A DNA stretch of 64,000 nt from Nocardioides nitrophenolicus (GCF_016907515.1 NZ_JAFBBY010000001.1:1922001-1986000); one strand, 5' to 3'. Shown: positions 34,689 through 43,239, counted from the first letter of the stretch. The notes: generated from the sequence alone by a model not told the origin. Translations and numbers: made by a program.

Positions 34689-35783
34689 TCAGGCCGGGTC
34701 CTGCTCGTGCGACCAGGCGCTCAGTACGGCGCCCGGATCCAGCGCACGCGCCGCGGCGCTGTCGACGCCCGTGGGCGGGGCGCCGTCGTACCGGATGGGC
34801 AGCGGGGGCTCGACCCGCCCGGACAGCGTCGTCGGCAGGAGGCCCCGGCCCACGAGGTGCGGATCTCGCCGCGCCTCCTCGGGGCTCAGGACCGGCGAGA
34901 CGCAGGCGTCCAGCGCGCCGAACACGGTGATCCACTCCGCACGCGAGCGTCCGGCGATGATCTCGCCGAAGAGAGCGGTCAGCCGCGGCCAGTTCGCGCT
35001 GTCCCGCCGATCCGGGACGTCCTCGCCGGCGAGCCCGAGGCCCTCGAGGAAGCGCGCATAGAACTTGTCCTCGATGCAGGCCACGGCGATGTCGGAGCCG
35101 TCCGCCGTGGGATAGGTCCGGTAGAAGGGGCGCTCGAGCGGCTGCTGGTCGACCGGCCGCTCGCGGCGCGCCCAGAAGGGGGCGGTGAGGGCGACCGCGC
35201 CGTCGATCAGCGCGACGTCGACGACGCCGCCGGCGCCGTGCGCCCGGCGTACCAGACCGCTCAGGGCCGCCACCACCACCTGGTGCGCGCCGCCCGCGAT
35301 GTCCGCGAGGATGGGCGGCGGGACGAAGCCGCTCCCGCCCGCCGGCGCCATGATGGAGAGCAGCCCCGAGGTGGCCACGTAGTTCAGGTCGTGTCCGGCG
35401 GACTGGGCGAGGACGCCCTCCCGGCCCCAGCCGGACACGCGGACGTAGACCAGCCCCAGGTTGAGGGCACAGCACTCCGGTCCGCCCAGGCCGATCCGGT
35501 CCATCACGCCGGGTCGGAAGCCCTCGATCAGGACGTCCGCCCGGGTGGCGAGCCCTTGAGCGAGGGCGAGATCCGCAGCCTGCTTCAGGTCGAGCTCCAC
35601 GTAGGGGCGACCGGAGTCGGCCGCCGAGGGCGCCCCGGCGCCCGGTCGCACCACGCGCACCACGTCGGCTCCGAGGAGAGCCAGGGTGCGCGCGGCGTGC
35701 GCGACCGGCCCGGGCGCGCTGAACTCGATGACCTTCACGCCCACCAGCGGCGCCTGCGCGCGTGCCCCCTCGTCCTGGCTCAC
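34689..35783 (-). CDS. Family III CoA-transferase / alpha-methylacyl-CoA racemase-like protein
   Basis: 364 residues from a GTG at 35783 that overlaps the upstream stop (GTGA). It has the CaiB/BaiF fold but differs from its two neighbours: GHDLNYVATSGLLS and PPILADIAGG are closer to the alpha-methylacyl-CoA racemase branch, where the Asp is a catalytic base. It could epimerise a branched acyl-CoA or be a second type of CoA-transferase. Sandwiched between two near-duplicate transferases, it is probably part of the same acid-activation step. Confidence 0.82.
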   Translation of the reverse strand: MSQDEGARAQAPLVGVKVIEFSAPGPVAHAARTLALLGADVVRVVRPGAGAPSAADSGRPYVELDLKQAADLALAQGLATRADVLIEGFRPGVMDRIGLGGPECCALNLGLVYVRVSGWGREGVLAQSAGHDLNYVATSGLLSIMAPAGGSGFVPPPILADIAGGAHQVVVAALSGLVRRAHGAGGVVDVALIDGAVALTAPFWARRERPVDQQPLERPFYRTYPTADGSDIAVACIEDKFYARFLEGLGLAGEDVPDRRDSANWPRLTALFGEIIAGRSRAEWITVFGALDACVSPVLSPEEARRDPHLVGRGLLPTTLSGRVEPPLPIRYDGAPPTGVDSAAARALDPGAVLSAWSHEQDPA

Positions 35784-36997
35784 AGCACGCCCTTCGCCCG
35801 CAGCTGCGCGAGCTCGTCGCCCGACATCCCGAGCGCGGCGCCGAGCACCTCGTCGGTATGGGCGCCCAACAGGGGCGGGGCGACGTACGTCGTGGGCGAG
35901 TCGCTCATCCGGATCGGCATGCCGACCAGCTGGATGCTCCCCCGCTCGGGATGCTCGATCTCGAACACCATGCCCCGTGCGCGCAGGTCCGGATCGGTGG
36001 CCAGCTCGCAGGTGTCCAGTACCGCGCCGGCGGGCACACCATGCCTGGCGAGGGTCTCCATGACCTCGAGCTTCGGAAGCGTCCTCGTCCAGGCCGCGAT
36101 CATCGCGTCGATCTCGTCGGCCCGGTCACGCCGCAGCTCCGGCGTGGCGTACGCCGGGTCTCCGGCCAGGTCTGCGCGGCCGATCACGTCGAGCAGGTTG
36201 ACCCACTGGACGTGGCCACGCCCCGGCGCGCGCGAGGTGTAGATGAAGCAGTAGTCATTGGGTCCGCCCGGCGCGCACGGGTACAGGCCGGAAGGCGCAC
36301 TGCGCAGCAGGTTGCGGTTGCCCGTCCGGGTCGCCGGCCGGCCACTGTCGGCCTGCTTCGCGAAGGCCATCCGCGACATGTTGACGATGGAGTCCTGCAG
36401 GTTGACCTCGATGAGCTGGCCGCGCTCGGTGCGGGCGCGCTGATGGAGAGCCGCCAGGATGCCGATGACCGCGTGCAGCCCGGTCCCGGTGTCGGCGAGG
36501 TTGGGCCCGGGCTTCATCGGGACCGCGTCGGGCTCGCCGGTGATGCTCAGCGCACCTCCGACCGCCTGCCCGATGGGGTCGAACGCCGGGAAGTCCTGCC
36601 AACGACCTGCTCCGAAGCCCTTGATCGAGGCGTAGACCAGGCGGGGGTTGATGTCTGCGAGGGTGGGGTAGTCGGCCGCCAGTCGGGCCGTCACGCCCGG
36701 AGCGAAGTTCTCGACGACGACGTCGGCCGTGCGCGCGAGACGGTGCAGGAGCTGCTGGCCCTCGGCGGTCGCGAGATTCACCGTGACGCTGCGCTTGTTC
36801 GCGTTCAGGTGCAGCCAGTGCTGGGAGTCGGCTCCCCCAGGCGAGACCGACGACGTCCGCCCCTGCTCGCCGATGCCCGGCTGCTCGATCTTGATCACCT
36901 CCGCGCCCAGCCAGGCCAGCAGCTGGGTGGCACCCGGCCCGGCCTCGAACTGCGTGAGGTCCAGGATCCGGACGCCCGTCAGCGCCTGCTCGTCCAT
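35780..36997 (-). CDS. Family III CoA-transferase (CaiB/BaiF), copy 1
   Basis: 405 residues. VRILDLTQFEAGPGATQLLAWLGAEVIKIE, VVVENFAPG, IKGFGAGRW and NLADTGTGLHA (catalytic Asp) identify the family. A near-duplicate lies at 33413-34636. It follows the nitronate monooxygenase gene by 21 bases and overlaps the next CoA-transferase. The set suggests activation of a carboxylic acid released from a ring-degradation pathway as a CoA thioester (inference). Confidence 0.88.
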   Translation of the reverse strand: MDEQALTGVRILDLTQFEAGPGATQLLAWLGAEVIKIEQPGIGEQGRTSSVSPGGADSQHWLHLNANKRSVTVNLATAEGQQLLHRLARTADVVVENFAPGVTARLAADYPTLADINPRLVYASIKGFGAGRWQDFPAFDPIGQAVGGALSITGEPDAVPMKPGPNLADTGTGLHAVIGILAALHQRARTERGQLIEVNLQDSIVNMSRMAFAKQADSGRPATRTGNRNLLRSAPSGLYPCAPGGPNDYCFIYTSRAPGRGHVQWVNLLDVIGRADLAGDPAYATPELRRDRADEIDAMIAAWTRTLPKLEVMETLARHGVPAGAVLDTCELATDPDLRARGMVFEIEHPERGSIQLVGMPIRMSDSPTTYVAPPLLGAHTDEVLGAALGMSGDELAQLRAKGVL

Positions 36998-37018
36998 GAC
37001 CGTCTCCCTTCTCGGCGC

Positions 37019-38062
37019 CTATGCGCGTTCGGGTCCGTCGAAACCGGCGCCCAGCCGCTCGACGAGATCCGCCACGGTCTCCTCGGCCGCCATCATGCCG
37101 ACGACCTCGCCGACCGCGACGCTGGCCAGCGCCTCGAGCTCGTGGTCGATGATCCGCACCAGGGTGTCGTGAACGAGCTGTGCCTGCAGCGGCGGCTGCA
37201 GCGGCGGCGGGGCTCCGTCCTCCTGCCACGCATCGGTCCACGCCGAGCGCAGCGCACGCTCGTCCTGTCCGGTGAGAGCCCGGGTCAGGCGGGCGTCGTC
37301 GGACGTCGCCGCGAGCAGCCGGCGGCGCAGCACCGCGGGCAGCCCGCTCTCCGTCGTCGTGAGCAGTGTCGAGCCGAGCCATACCCCGACGGCCCCGAGG
37401 GCGAGAGCCGCGCGCACCTGACGCGGGTCTCCGACCCCGCCAGCCGCGAGGACCGGTAGACCTCCGGCTGCGTCGACCACCTGCGGCACCAGCACCATGG
37501 TCGAGATGGAGCCGACGTGGCCGGCTGCCTCGGAGCCCTGCGCGACCAGGAAGTCGGCGCCGACGGCCCGGTGGTGCTTGACGTGGCGGGGCGAGCCCAC
37601 CGTGGCGCCGTACAGGACATCGCCGGCGCGGATCAGGTCCCGCACCTCCGGCTCGGGAACACCGAGACCGCTCACGACCATCCGCGCGCCGCCGGCGACC
37701 GACTCCTCGACCAGCTCGGGGATCGAGCCGCGGGTCGGGTCCAGGTGGGGGGAGCCCTCGGTCGAGCCGGCCGGGATGTCGAAGCGACGCTGCAGCTGCG
37801 CCACGAAGTCCAGGTGTCGCTGCGGCAGTGGAGCGGGCAAGGAGCCGCCACCGGAGCGGAAGACGAGGTTGACGCCGTACGCCCCGCCGTCGGCGTGGTC
37901 GCGGATCCAGGAGAGCTCGGCGCGCAGCTGCTGCCGAGTCCGCCGCTTCGCCCCGAGGATGCCGACGCCGCCCGCCCGGGCGAGCGCCGCGACGACCTCC
38001 TTGTCCTGACTGAACCCGAAGACCATGGACCGCGCGCCGATCCGCTCCTGCAGCGGGCTCAT
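37019..38062 (-). CDS. Nitronate monooxygenase-like FMN enzyme
   Basis: 347 residues. The TIM-barrel pattern of the 2-nitropropane dioxygenase/NMO family is visible: an N-terminal SMVFGFSQDKEVVAALARAGGVGILG block, and ADFLVAQGSEAAGHVG with the His that acts as base in class I enzymes, followed by a phosphate-binding LPVLAAGGVGDPRQV. Members oxidise alkyl nitronates with FMN and O2, but many act as general FMN reductases or enoyl reductases. Its start overlaps the stop of the FAD monooxygenase gene (ATGA), so it probably serves the same pathway. Confidence 0.85.
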   Translation of the reverse strand: MSPLQERIGARSMVFGFSQDKEVVAALARAGGVGILGAKRRTRQQLRAELSWIRDHADGGAYGVNLVFRSGGGSLPAPLPQRHLDFVAQLQRRFDIPAGSTEGSPHLDPTRGSIPELVEESVAGGARMVVSGLGVPEPEVRDLIRAGDVLYGATVGSPRHVKHHRAVGADFLVAQGSEAAGHVGSISTMVLVPQVVDAAGGLPVLAAGGVGDPRQVRAALALGAVGVWLGSTLLTTTESGLPAVLRRRLLAATSDDARLTRALTGQDERALRSAWTDAWQEDGAPPPLQPPLQAQLVHDTLVRIIDHELEALASVAVGEVVGMMAAEETVADLVERLGAGFDGPERA

Positions 38063-39255
38063 CGCAGCGGGGCCGAGGTCGCGTCGTAGGAGAAGATCCA
38101 GTCGTAGTTCTTGGCCACCCGATCAGGTGACCACTGTCGCTCCATCTCGGCAACCGCGGTCTCCGGATCGGCGAGCAGCGGACTGAGCCGGTTGGCTCGC
38201 GTCTGGTTCGACGCCTCGACGATCCGTGTGGCGCGCGGCACGCGCGTGCCCTGGTACGCCGCCAGCGCCTCGGTGGTGTCCTCGATGTCGGCGAGGCACC
38301 GGGACAGGATCGCCGCATCCTCGATCGCACTGTTGGCACCCTGCCCCAGAGACGAGTGCATCGGGTGGCACGCGTCGCCGAGCAGCGCGACCGCACCGTC
38401 GACCCAGGTGCTCAGCGGATCGCGCAAGAACGAGCCCCAGCGCAGGGGTTGGTCGATGTTCGTGATCATCGCCTGGATGTCCGGGTGCCAGCCCGCGAAG
38501 TCGCCCGCCATCTCCTCGCGGGAGCCCTCCTCGGTCCAGGACTCCGACGACCAGCTCTCCCTCCGGGCGGTGCCGTTGAAGTTGAGGAGGGTGTTCCCCC
38601 GCACGGGGTAGACCGTGACGAAGTTGTCGGGGCCGACCCAGCCCGCGGACTGGTTGCGCGACGACTCGGGGACCCGGTCCATCGGGATCAGTCCACGCCA
38701 GTAGATGTAGCCGGTGAACCGAGGGTTGGCCGGGCCGAAGAGCTGATGCCGGCTGCGGGAACCGATGCCGTCGGCGCAGATCACGGCACGACCACGAGCC
38801 ACCTCGCCGCCGGCCAGCATCGCCTCGGCGCCGGACGCCGACTGCCGCACCTCGACGCAGGCCCGACCGACGTGGATGGCCTCGGCATCTTGGGCCCGGA
38901 CGGCGTCCACGAGGAGGCTGTGCAGGTCACCGCGGTGCATGAGGAGGTACGGCGCCCCGAACCGCTCGAGAGCGTCGGCGCCGTGCCCCGGGAGCGCCCA
39001 GGCCTGACCGGTGTTCCACAGGCGCATCTGCCGCTGGCCGGGCGAGCGTCCGGTGGCCCTCTCGAGTCCCTCACCGAGGCCGAGCCACTGCATGACCCGG
39101 GCGCCGTTGGGCGTGAGATGCAGTCCGGCGCCGACCTCACGCAGCTGGTCGGCTCGCTCGTACACCCGGACCACCTGTCCCTGGCGCATCAGCGCCAGGG
39201 CCGCGGTCAGGCCGCCGATGCCGGCGCCGACGATGACGATGGGCTGTCGTACCAC
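38059..39255 (-). CDS. FAD-dependent aromatic monooxygenase (NicC/salicylate-hydroxylase-like)
   Basis: 398 residues from a GTG at 39255. The GxGxxG FAD motif is VIVGAGIGGLTAALAL at residues 5-20, the DG motif CADGIGSRSR is near 160, and the GD motif VALLGDACHPMHSSLGQGANSAIEDA is near 290-315. The region around the GD motif and the preceding EEMAGDFAGWHPDIQ resembles 6-hydroxynicotinate 3-monooxygenase and salicylate hydroxylase. Such enzymes hydroxylate an aromatic or pyridine ring, often with loss of a carboxyl group, using NAD(P)H and O2. The next gene upstream is a NicX-like ring-cleavage candidate, which favours a pyridine-type substrate, though a benzoate derivative is not excluded. Confidence 0.85.
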   Translation of the reverse strand: MVRQPIVIVGAGIGGLTAALALMRQGQVVRVYERADQLREVGAGLHLTPNGARVMQWLGLGEGLERATGRSPGQRQMRLWNTGQAWALPGHGADALERFGAPYLLMHRGDLHSLLVDAVRAQDAEAIHVGRACVEVRQSASGAEAMLAGGEVARGRAVICADGIGSRSRHQLFGPANPRFTGYIYWRGLIPMDRVPESSRNQSAGWVGPDNFVTVYPVRGNTLLNFNGTARRESWSSESWTEEGSREEMAGDFAGWHPDIQAMITNIDQPLRWGSFLRDPLSTWVDGAVALLGDACHPMHSSLGQGANSAIEDAAILSRCLADIEDTTEALAAYQGTRVPRATRIVEASNQTRANRLSPLLADPETAVAEMERQWSPDRVAKNYDWIFSYDATSAPLR

Positions 39256-39286
39256 GTTCGCTGTCCTTCCGGCCGACGGCGCGAGC

Positions 39287-40315
39287 TCAGAAGACGCTCT
39301 CGAGCTTCGCCAGCTCGGGGTGGACCAGGGCGCCGTCCTTGACGATCTGCTCCCCGGAGATCCACAGCGACTGCTGGGTGATCACCCCGTCGGGGTGGTT
39401 CTCGCCGCCGCCCTCCTCCCACCACGGGATGCCGAAGCCAACCGCGTTGGTGCCGGCGACGCGGATGTCCTCCACGAAGCAGGAGCCGGTACGACGCGCG
39501 TACGGGTGCAGCGCGTGGGAGAAGTGGATGATCGACCCGTAGCCGTCCCCACCGCTGGCTCGGTTGAGGGCACGCTTCATGACGCGCAGGTCCTGCCCGC
39601 CGCCGGACAGACCCGTGATCTTGCCGTCGACATCGATGACCAGCGGCTGATGGGCGACGGTCATGTACTCGTGGAAGGCGGCCTCGAGCACGACCCGGCC
39701 CCGCACGCTCTCGGGGAGTGGGTGGATGACCGCCGAGCCCAGCGGCGTGAAGGTGCCCGATCCGTCCATGACCCGCGGCTTCGCCGTCGCCGGCTTGGTG
39801 AGCGTGAAGGTGACGTCGGTACCCACGGGCGTGGTCACCCGCGCTTCCTCGCCCTCGCTGGCAGCGATGAACTGGTCGACCGCAGCCTGCAGGGCATGGA
39901 TGTCGTCGTAGTTGGGATGGTCGAAAAGGCGCACCAGCGACGAGGAGGTGAGCCCGGCGAGCGACAGCATCCGGACCCGGCCGGTCTCGAGCGCCGCGAT
40001 GTGCGGTCCGGAGCCACTGAAGTAGGGGAAAGTGAGGTCCAGCCACACGTCGCAGTCTTTGACCGCGGCCGCCACCGGCGCCGGGATGTAGGGGTCGGCG
40101 AGGGCGCCCTGGAAGGGCATCTGCGGCACCTCCATGACGGTCGGCCGGGCACCGACCACCGACGCCGCGCCGGCGAGCACGTGGGCCGCGCGCGGGTCGG
40201 TCGCGTCGTCGATGGTGATGATGACCTCCTCCCCCGCCTTCGCCGCCATCAGGTCCCTCAGGACGAAGTCGCTCGCCCGCGCCAGGCGCGTGGTGTTGGT
40301 CGCAGAGTCGCTCAT
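39287..40315 (-). CDS. 2,5-dihydroxypyridine dioxygenase-like / M29-like metalloenzyme
   Basis: 342 residues from an ATG at 40315 with a GGAG site. I recognise the fold family shared by thermophilic aminopeptidases (M29, AmpS) and the ring-cleaving NicX: alternating blocks such as ARVTTPVGTDVTF, PLVIDVDGKITGLSGGG and IIHFSHALHP, then GENHPDGVI with a His307-x-Asp309 pair at the place where NicX has its His-x-Asp iron ligands. The first iron ligand of NicX (a Glu) is not clearly conserved. Given the neighbouring FAD monooxygenase, ring cleavage of a dihydroxylated pyridine or other aromatic is a better guess than peptide cleavage, but this is inference. Confidence 0.6.
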   Translation of the reverse strand: MSDSATNTTRLARASDFVLRDLMAAKAGEEVIITIDDATDPRAAHVLAGAASVVGARPTVMEVPQMPFQGALADPYIPAPVAAAVKDCDVWLDLTFPYFSGSGPHIAALETGRVRMLSLAGLTSSSLVRLFDHPNYDDIHALQAAVDQFIAASEGEEARVTTPVGTDVTFTLTKPATAKPRVMDGSGTFTPLGSAVIHPLPESVRGRVVLEAAFHEYMTVAHQPLVIDVDGKITGLSGGGQDLRVMKRALNRASGGDGYGSIIHFSHALHPYARRTGSCFVEDIRVAGTNAVGFGIPWWEEGGGENHPDGVITQQSLWISGEQIVKDGALVHPELAKLESVF

Positions 40316-40375
40316 GGTCTCCTCGTTTCTGGTCGTGCGCAGGGCGCGGCCGACCGCTGTGGGTGTCGATGCGTG

Positions 40376-40421
40376 CCCGGCCGACGGCCGGGTGTGGAAT
40401 TCGGTCGCCGTATGCGACCGA
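40376..40421 (-). terminator. Tandem hairpins between regulator gene and catabolic genes
   Basis: CCCGGCC/GGCCGGG (40376-40392, 3-base loop) and TCGGTCGC/GCGACCGA (40401-40421, 5-base loop) fill the 123-base gap after the regulator stop. They may partly terminate, giving different levels of regulator and enzyme mRNA. Confidence 0.45.
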
Positions 40422-40438
40422 CGTGGTAGGAGCCGGGA

Positions 40439-41164
40439 CTAGGTTCCGCTGGCTGTCAGGGGCACGTCGTCCAGGCTCGACAGGGCGTCGAGGAGCTGGC
40501 TCTCGGCGCGCTCGGAGTAGGAGCGCAGCGCGTCCCCGGCCTCGTCCCAGCGCCCCTGCTCGACGAGTTCGCAGATGCGCACGTTGTCGGGCAGGTAGGG
40601 AGAGAAGAAGTCCTTGATCGGCTGCATCACGTGGAAGGCGAGCCGCAGCTCGGCCATCAGCTGGCTCATGACCTCGTCGACCCGAGAGTTTCCGGCGAGG
40701 CCGGCCAGGGCTTGGTGGAAGGCCGCGTTGGCGGTTCCGACGTCGACCCACTCCTCCTTGACCGCGGACGTCAGACCGGCGTTGACCGAGTCGCGGAGGA
40801 CGGCGGTGTCGGCCCCACCCGCCGCGCGGGCGGTATCGATGGCGGAGAGCTCCAGGGTCAGCCGGAGCTGGTAGATCTCTCGTACCGCGGCGGCGTCCAG
40901 CTCCCGGACGAACACGCCCCGGTTCTTCTCGTGCTTGAGGAGGCGGTCGTGAGCGAGCAGCCGGAATGCCTCGCGCAGGGAGTTGCGCGACACGTCGAGC
41001 GAGGCCGCGATGGCCTCCTCCGACAGCCGGACGCCGGGCTGGATCTGCCCCTGGATGATCCGCGACCGCAGCACGCTCGCGATCTGCTCGGCGACGCTCT
41101 CGCCGTCCTCCCGCTGCAGGCCGGTCATGCCGTCGAGCCAGCGCTCCGCCACCACGTCACTCAT
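40439..41164 (-). CDS. FadR-type GntR family transcriptional regulator
   Basis: 241 residues from an ATG at 41164 with GGAGGAG 2 bases upstream. The N-terminal winged helix has VAEQIASVLRSRIIQGQIQPGVRLSEEAIAASLDVSRNSLREAFRLL, the GntR DNA-binding pattern. The C-terminal all-helical FCD domain has conserved Asp/His positions (for example NAAFHQALAGLAGNSR and FHVMQPI) that bind a metal and an acidic ligand. It heads the catabolic block and probably represses it until a substrate acid binds. TTGTTCAACRA elements at its own promoter and at the opp promoter are the likely operators. Confidence 0.9.
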   Translation of the reverse strand: MSDVVAERWLDGMTGLQREDGESVAEQIASVLRSRIIQGQIQPGVRLSEEAIAASLDVSRNSLREAFRLLAHDRLLKHEKNRGVFVRELDAAAVREIYQLRLTLELSAIDTARAAGGADTAVLRDSVNAGLTSAVKEEWVDVGTANAAFHQALAGLAGNSRVDEVMSQLMAELRLAFHVMQPIKDFFSPYLPDNVRICELVEQGRWDEAGDALRSYSERAESQLLDALSSLDDVPLTASGT

Positions 41165-41204
41165 CACTCCTCCTTCGTGGCGCACATTACAGGGCTCTGA
41201 CCCT

Positions 41205-41215
41205 TTGTTCAACAA
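41205..41215. promoter_or_regulatory. Candidate GntR operator, regulator promoter, site 3
   Basis: TTGTTCAACAA is a perfect palindrome around a central C, 41 bases before the regulator start. FadR-type GntR proteins typically bind short palindromes of about this size, which supports autoregulation. Confidence 0.55.
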
Positions 41216-41278
41216 TCCTGAAGGGATCCGACCGCATTTGCTGCTCGTACGCCGCCTCCTACCACGTAGGACAATTGA

Positions 41279-41289
41279 TCGTTGAACAA
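41279..41289. promoter_or_regulatory. Candidate GntR operator, divergent promoter, site 4
   Basis: TCGTTGAACAA, the exact reverse complement of the opp site at 33317-33327. It lies 115 bases upstream of the regulator start and ahead of the possible rightward gene at 41353. Confidence 0.5.
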
Positions 41290-41352
41290 TCCAGAGGTCC
41301 TCGGTTAGCCTCGATGGCGAACATCCCGCTGCCGCTGACTGGAGGCGATGCC

Positions 41353-41715
41353 ATGAGCGCGGATTCCGATCGACCTGTTCGAGGCCAGACCCTGGGAGCC
41401 GAGGGCGCCACGGCGCTCTTCCTCGTCGTCCGCGTCGTCCGCCCGGTGCCCATGCCCACGCTCGACCACGAGCCGCTCGTTCCGCGTCGTCCACCTTGGT
41501 GCGGCGAGCCGGCTGCTGCCACCGGGACCGCCTGCGTCGCTGGCGCCTGGTACCTCGACGCCCCGACCGGGCTGCTCCTGCGCTGCACCCGCGCCGGCAG
41601 CGGCGTGCTGCGCGTCGGCGACCGACCACTCGCCCGAACCCGCGGACCCCGCGTGCGAGCGCGGGCGGTCCTGCGGACCTCGCAATCCGCGGCTAGCGCA
41701 CCACCCGCCAGCTGA
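41353..41715 (+). CDS. Hypothetical protein, uncertain
   Basis: 120 residues if translated from the ATG at 41353, which has GGAGGCG upstream; a longer version starts at 41314. It contains ALFLVVRVVRPVPMPTL and GAWYLDAPTGLLLRCTRAG but no motif I recognise. It overlaps the end of the leftward secreted-protein gene by 23 bases. G/C bias is high in several frames here, so it may not be expressed. Confidence 0.35.
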   Translation: MSADSDRPVRGQTLGAEGATALFLVVRVVRPVPMPTLDHEPLVPRRPPWCGEPAAATGTACVAGAWYLDAPTGLLLRCTRAGSGVLRVGDRPLARTRGPRVRARAVLRTSQSAASAPPAS

Positions 41716-42913
41716 ACCGCGCCGGCGTGGGGTCGACATTGCCGGCGGCATCCGTGGCGGTGATGGTGACCTTGTGCTTGCCCCGCTTGAGCTTCTTCAC
41801 CCGGTACGGCGACGCGCACGCCTTGGGCTCGCGCTTGTCCAACCGACAGGTGAAGGTGACACCGGGCTCGGAGCCGAACGTGAACCTCGCCCTGGTGGCG
41901 CTGGTCCTCTTCTTCGGATGCTTGTGGATCGTCGTGTCGGGCGGCGTGGTGTCGGGCGGCGTCGTGTCGGTGGCGCAGACCGCGAAGACCTGGTTCGTGC
42001 GCGCCTGGGTGCTCGAGCTCTGCCCGTACGCCGACCAGCCGCGGCCGACCGCACCCGACCCGATGCCGTCGAGCTCGGCGATCGAGGTGAACGGCCCCAT
42101 CAGCGCGACCCGGTCCTCGGCGTCGTACGCGCCGGCGTTGCCCTGTCCGCCGGACAGGGCGCGGCTGCCGGCGGGGCAGGCGACGGCGGCGCCCCCGGCC
42201 TGGTTGTCGGCCATCGGTAGGGTGTAGCTCGTCGAGCGCACCACCGCGTCGGAGGCCGCGGAGCAGACGGCGAAGAACCGGTCGCCGTACGCCGGGGTCG
42301 AGTCGACCACCGTCCGCCAGCCGACCGCGACCACGCCGTCGCCGGCATAGCCAGGCCCTGGACCGACGGGACCGGTCTGGTGGAGCGGGTTCGCGACCTC
42401 GGTCCCGGGAATCGCGGTGTCGTTGATCTTGCCGACCCCGCCGCCGATCGCCCGGCTCCCGGCCGGGCACGGCACGACGACGTCGAGCGTCCCCGACTGC
42501 GCCGGCTGCGCCGCGGCCAGCACCGCGTCGGAGCCCGCCGAGCAGATCACGAACGCCTTGAAGGTCTGCGGCCTCGGGCCGAAGTTGCCGACGCTCACCT
42601 GCCAGCCCCGGGGGACGTCGCCCGCGTCGGTGGAGCCCGCCAGGCCACTGCCGTCGACGGGCGCGGAGTAGAAGACCCGGTAGATGTCCACCGTGAGCGA
42701 GGCGGGCGGTGTCGGCGCCGCCCCACCACCGGTGGCCCGCATCCCCGCGGGACACATGACCGTGCTCATCCCCTGCTGGTCGGTCGTCGAGAGAGTGAAG
42801 GACTGCGTCACGACGACGGCATCGCCACCAGGCGCCGCGGAGCCCGGAGGTGCGGGCACGAGCACCACCGGGGACAGCACGAGAGCCGCAGCGGCCAGCA
42901 GGGCGCGTCCCAT
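41693..42913 (-). CDS. Secreted repeat protein with CPAG repeats and C-terminal Ig-like domain
   Basis: 406 residues. A signal peptide ends near residue 27. Three repeats of about 95 residues follow, each beginning with a variant of CPAGxRAxGGG and ending in FxAVC or FVICS, so each probably holds one disulfide. A Thr/Pro linker with repeated DTTPP leads to a C-terminal beta domain (TFTCRLDKREPKACASPYRVKKLKRGKHKVTITATDAAGN split over strands), a pattern I associate with exported actinobacterial proteins. No sortase signal. Function unknown; a cell-surface or secreted structural role is likely. Confidence 0.7.
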   Translation of the reverse strand: MGRALLAAAALVLSPVVLVPAPPGSAAPGGDAVVVTQSFTLSTTDQQGMSTVMCPAGMRATGGGAAPTPPASLTVDIYRVFYSAPVDGSGLAGSTDAGDVPRGWQVSVGNFGPRPQTFKAFVICSAGSDAVLAAAQPAQSGTLDVVVPCPAGSRAIGGGVGKINDTAIPGTEVANPLHQTGPVGPGPGYAGDGVVAVGWRTVVDSTPAYGDRFFAVCSAASDAVVRSTSYTLPMADNQAGGAAVACPAGSRALSGGQGNAGAYDAEDRVALMGPFTSIAELDGIGSGAVGRGWSAYGQSSSTQARTNQVFAVCATDTTPPDTTPPDTTIHKHPKKRTSATRARFTFGSEPGVTFTCRLDKREPKACASPYRVKKLKRGKHKVTITATDAAGNVDPTPARFSWRVVR

Positions 42914-43239
42914 CCAGCGATGGTCACACGCGGGGGTGGGGACGACAACGCTCGTGGTCCGGATTTAACCGGGCCCACGTCCAGCACGGATCCGGGCGCG
43001 CACCTCTCGCCGCTACCAGCGCTCGTACCAGTGCCAGACACGCTTGTTGGTGACCTTGGGGCTCTCGTCCCAGCCGCAGGCTGCCTGCGCTGTCTTGCCT
43101 CGCCCGACCCACGGCCCCACCGGGCATCACCATGGCCCATGACCGGTCTGCCATGCCTCGTCGTCGACCGAGCAGCGCCCGCTGGGCAGTCGGGGTGGCG
43201 AGGGTCAGGTCCCGGCCGCCGGGGTGGATGCGCGTACGG
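42914..43239. other. 326-base stretch between the secreted repeat protein and the Fic gene
   Basis: The stretch contains the promoter region of the leftward gene at 42913 and one possible 35-codon ORF (listed separately). No other feature stands out. Confidence 0.5.
43013..43120 (-). CDS. Possible 35-residue tryptophan-rich ORF or gene remnant
   Basis: From a GTG at 43120 to TAG at 43013 the minus strand encodes 35 residues ending VTNKRVWHWYERW, with five tryptophans in all. Codons are G/C-ending and the composition is unlike random frames here, but an in-frame stop immediately upstream limits it. It could be a real small protein or the tail of a decayed gene. No ribosome-binding site is obvious. 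Confidence 0.3.
   Translation of the reverse strand: MGPWVGRGKTAQAACGWDESPKVTNKRVWHWYERW

Noticed and set aside
39287..40315. Simple call of leucyl aminopeptidase (M29)
   Set aside because: The family resemblance exists, but neighbours and the His-x-Asp pair fit a ring-cleavage role better; recorded as uncertain rather than as a peptidase.
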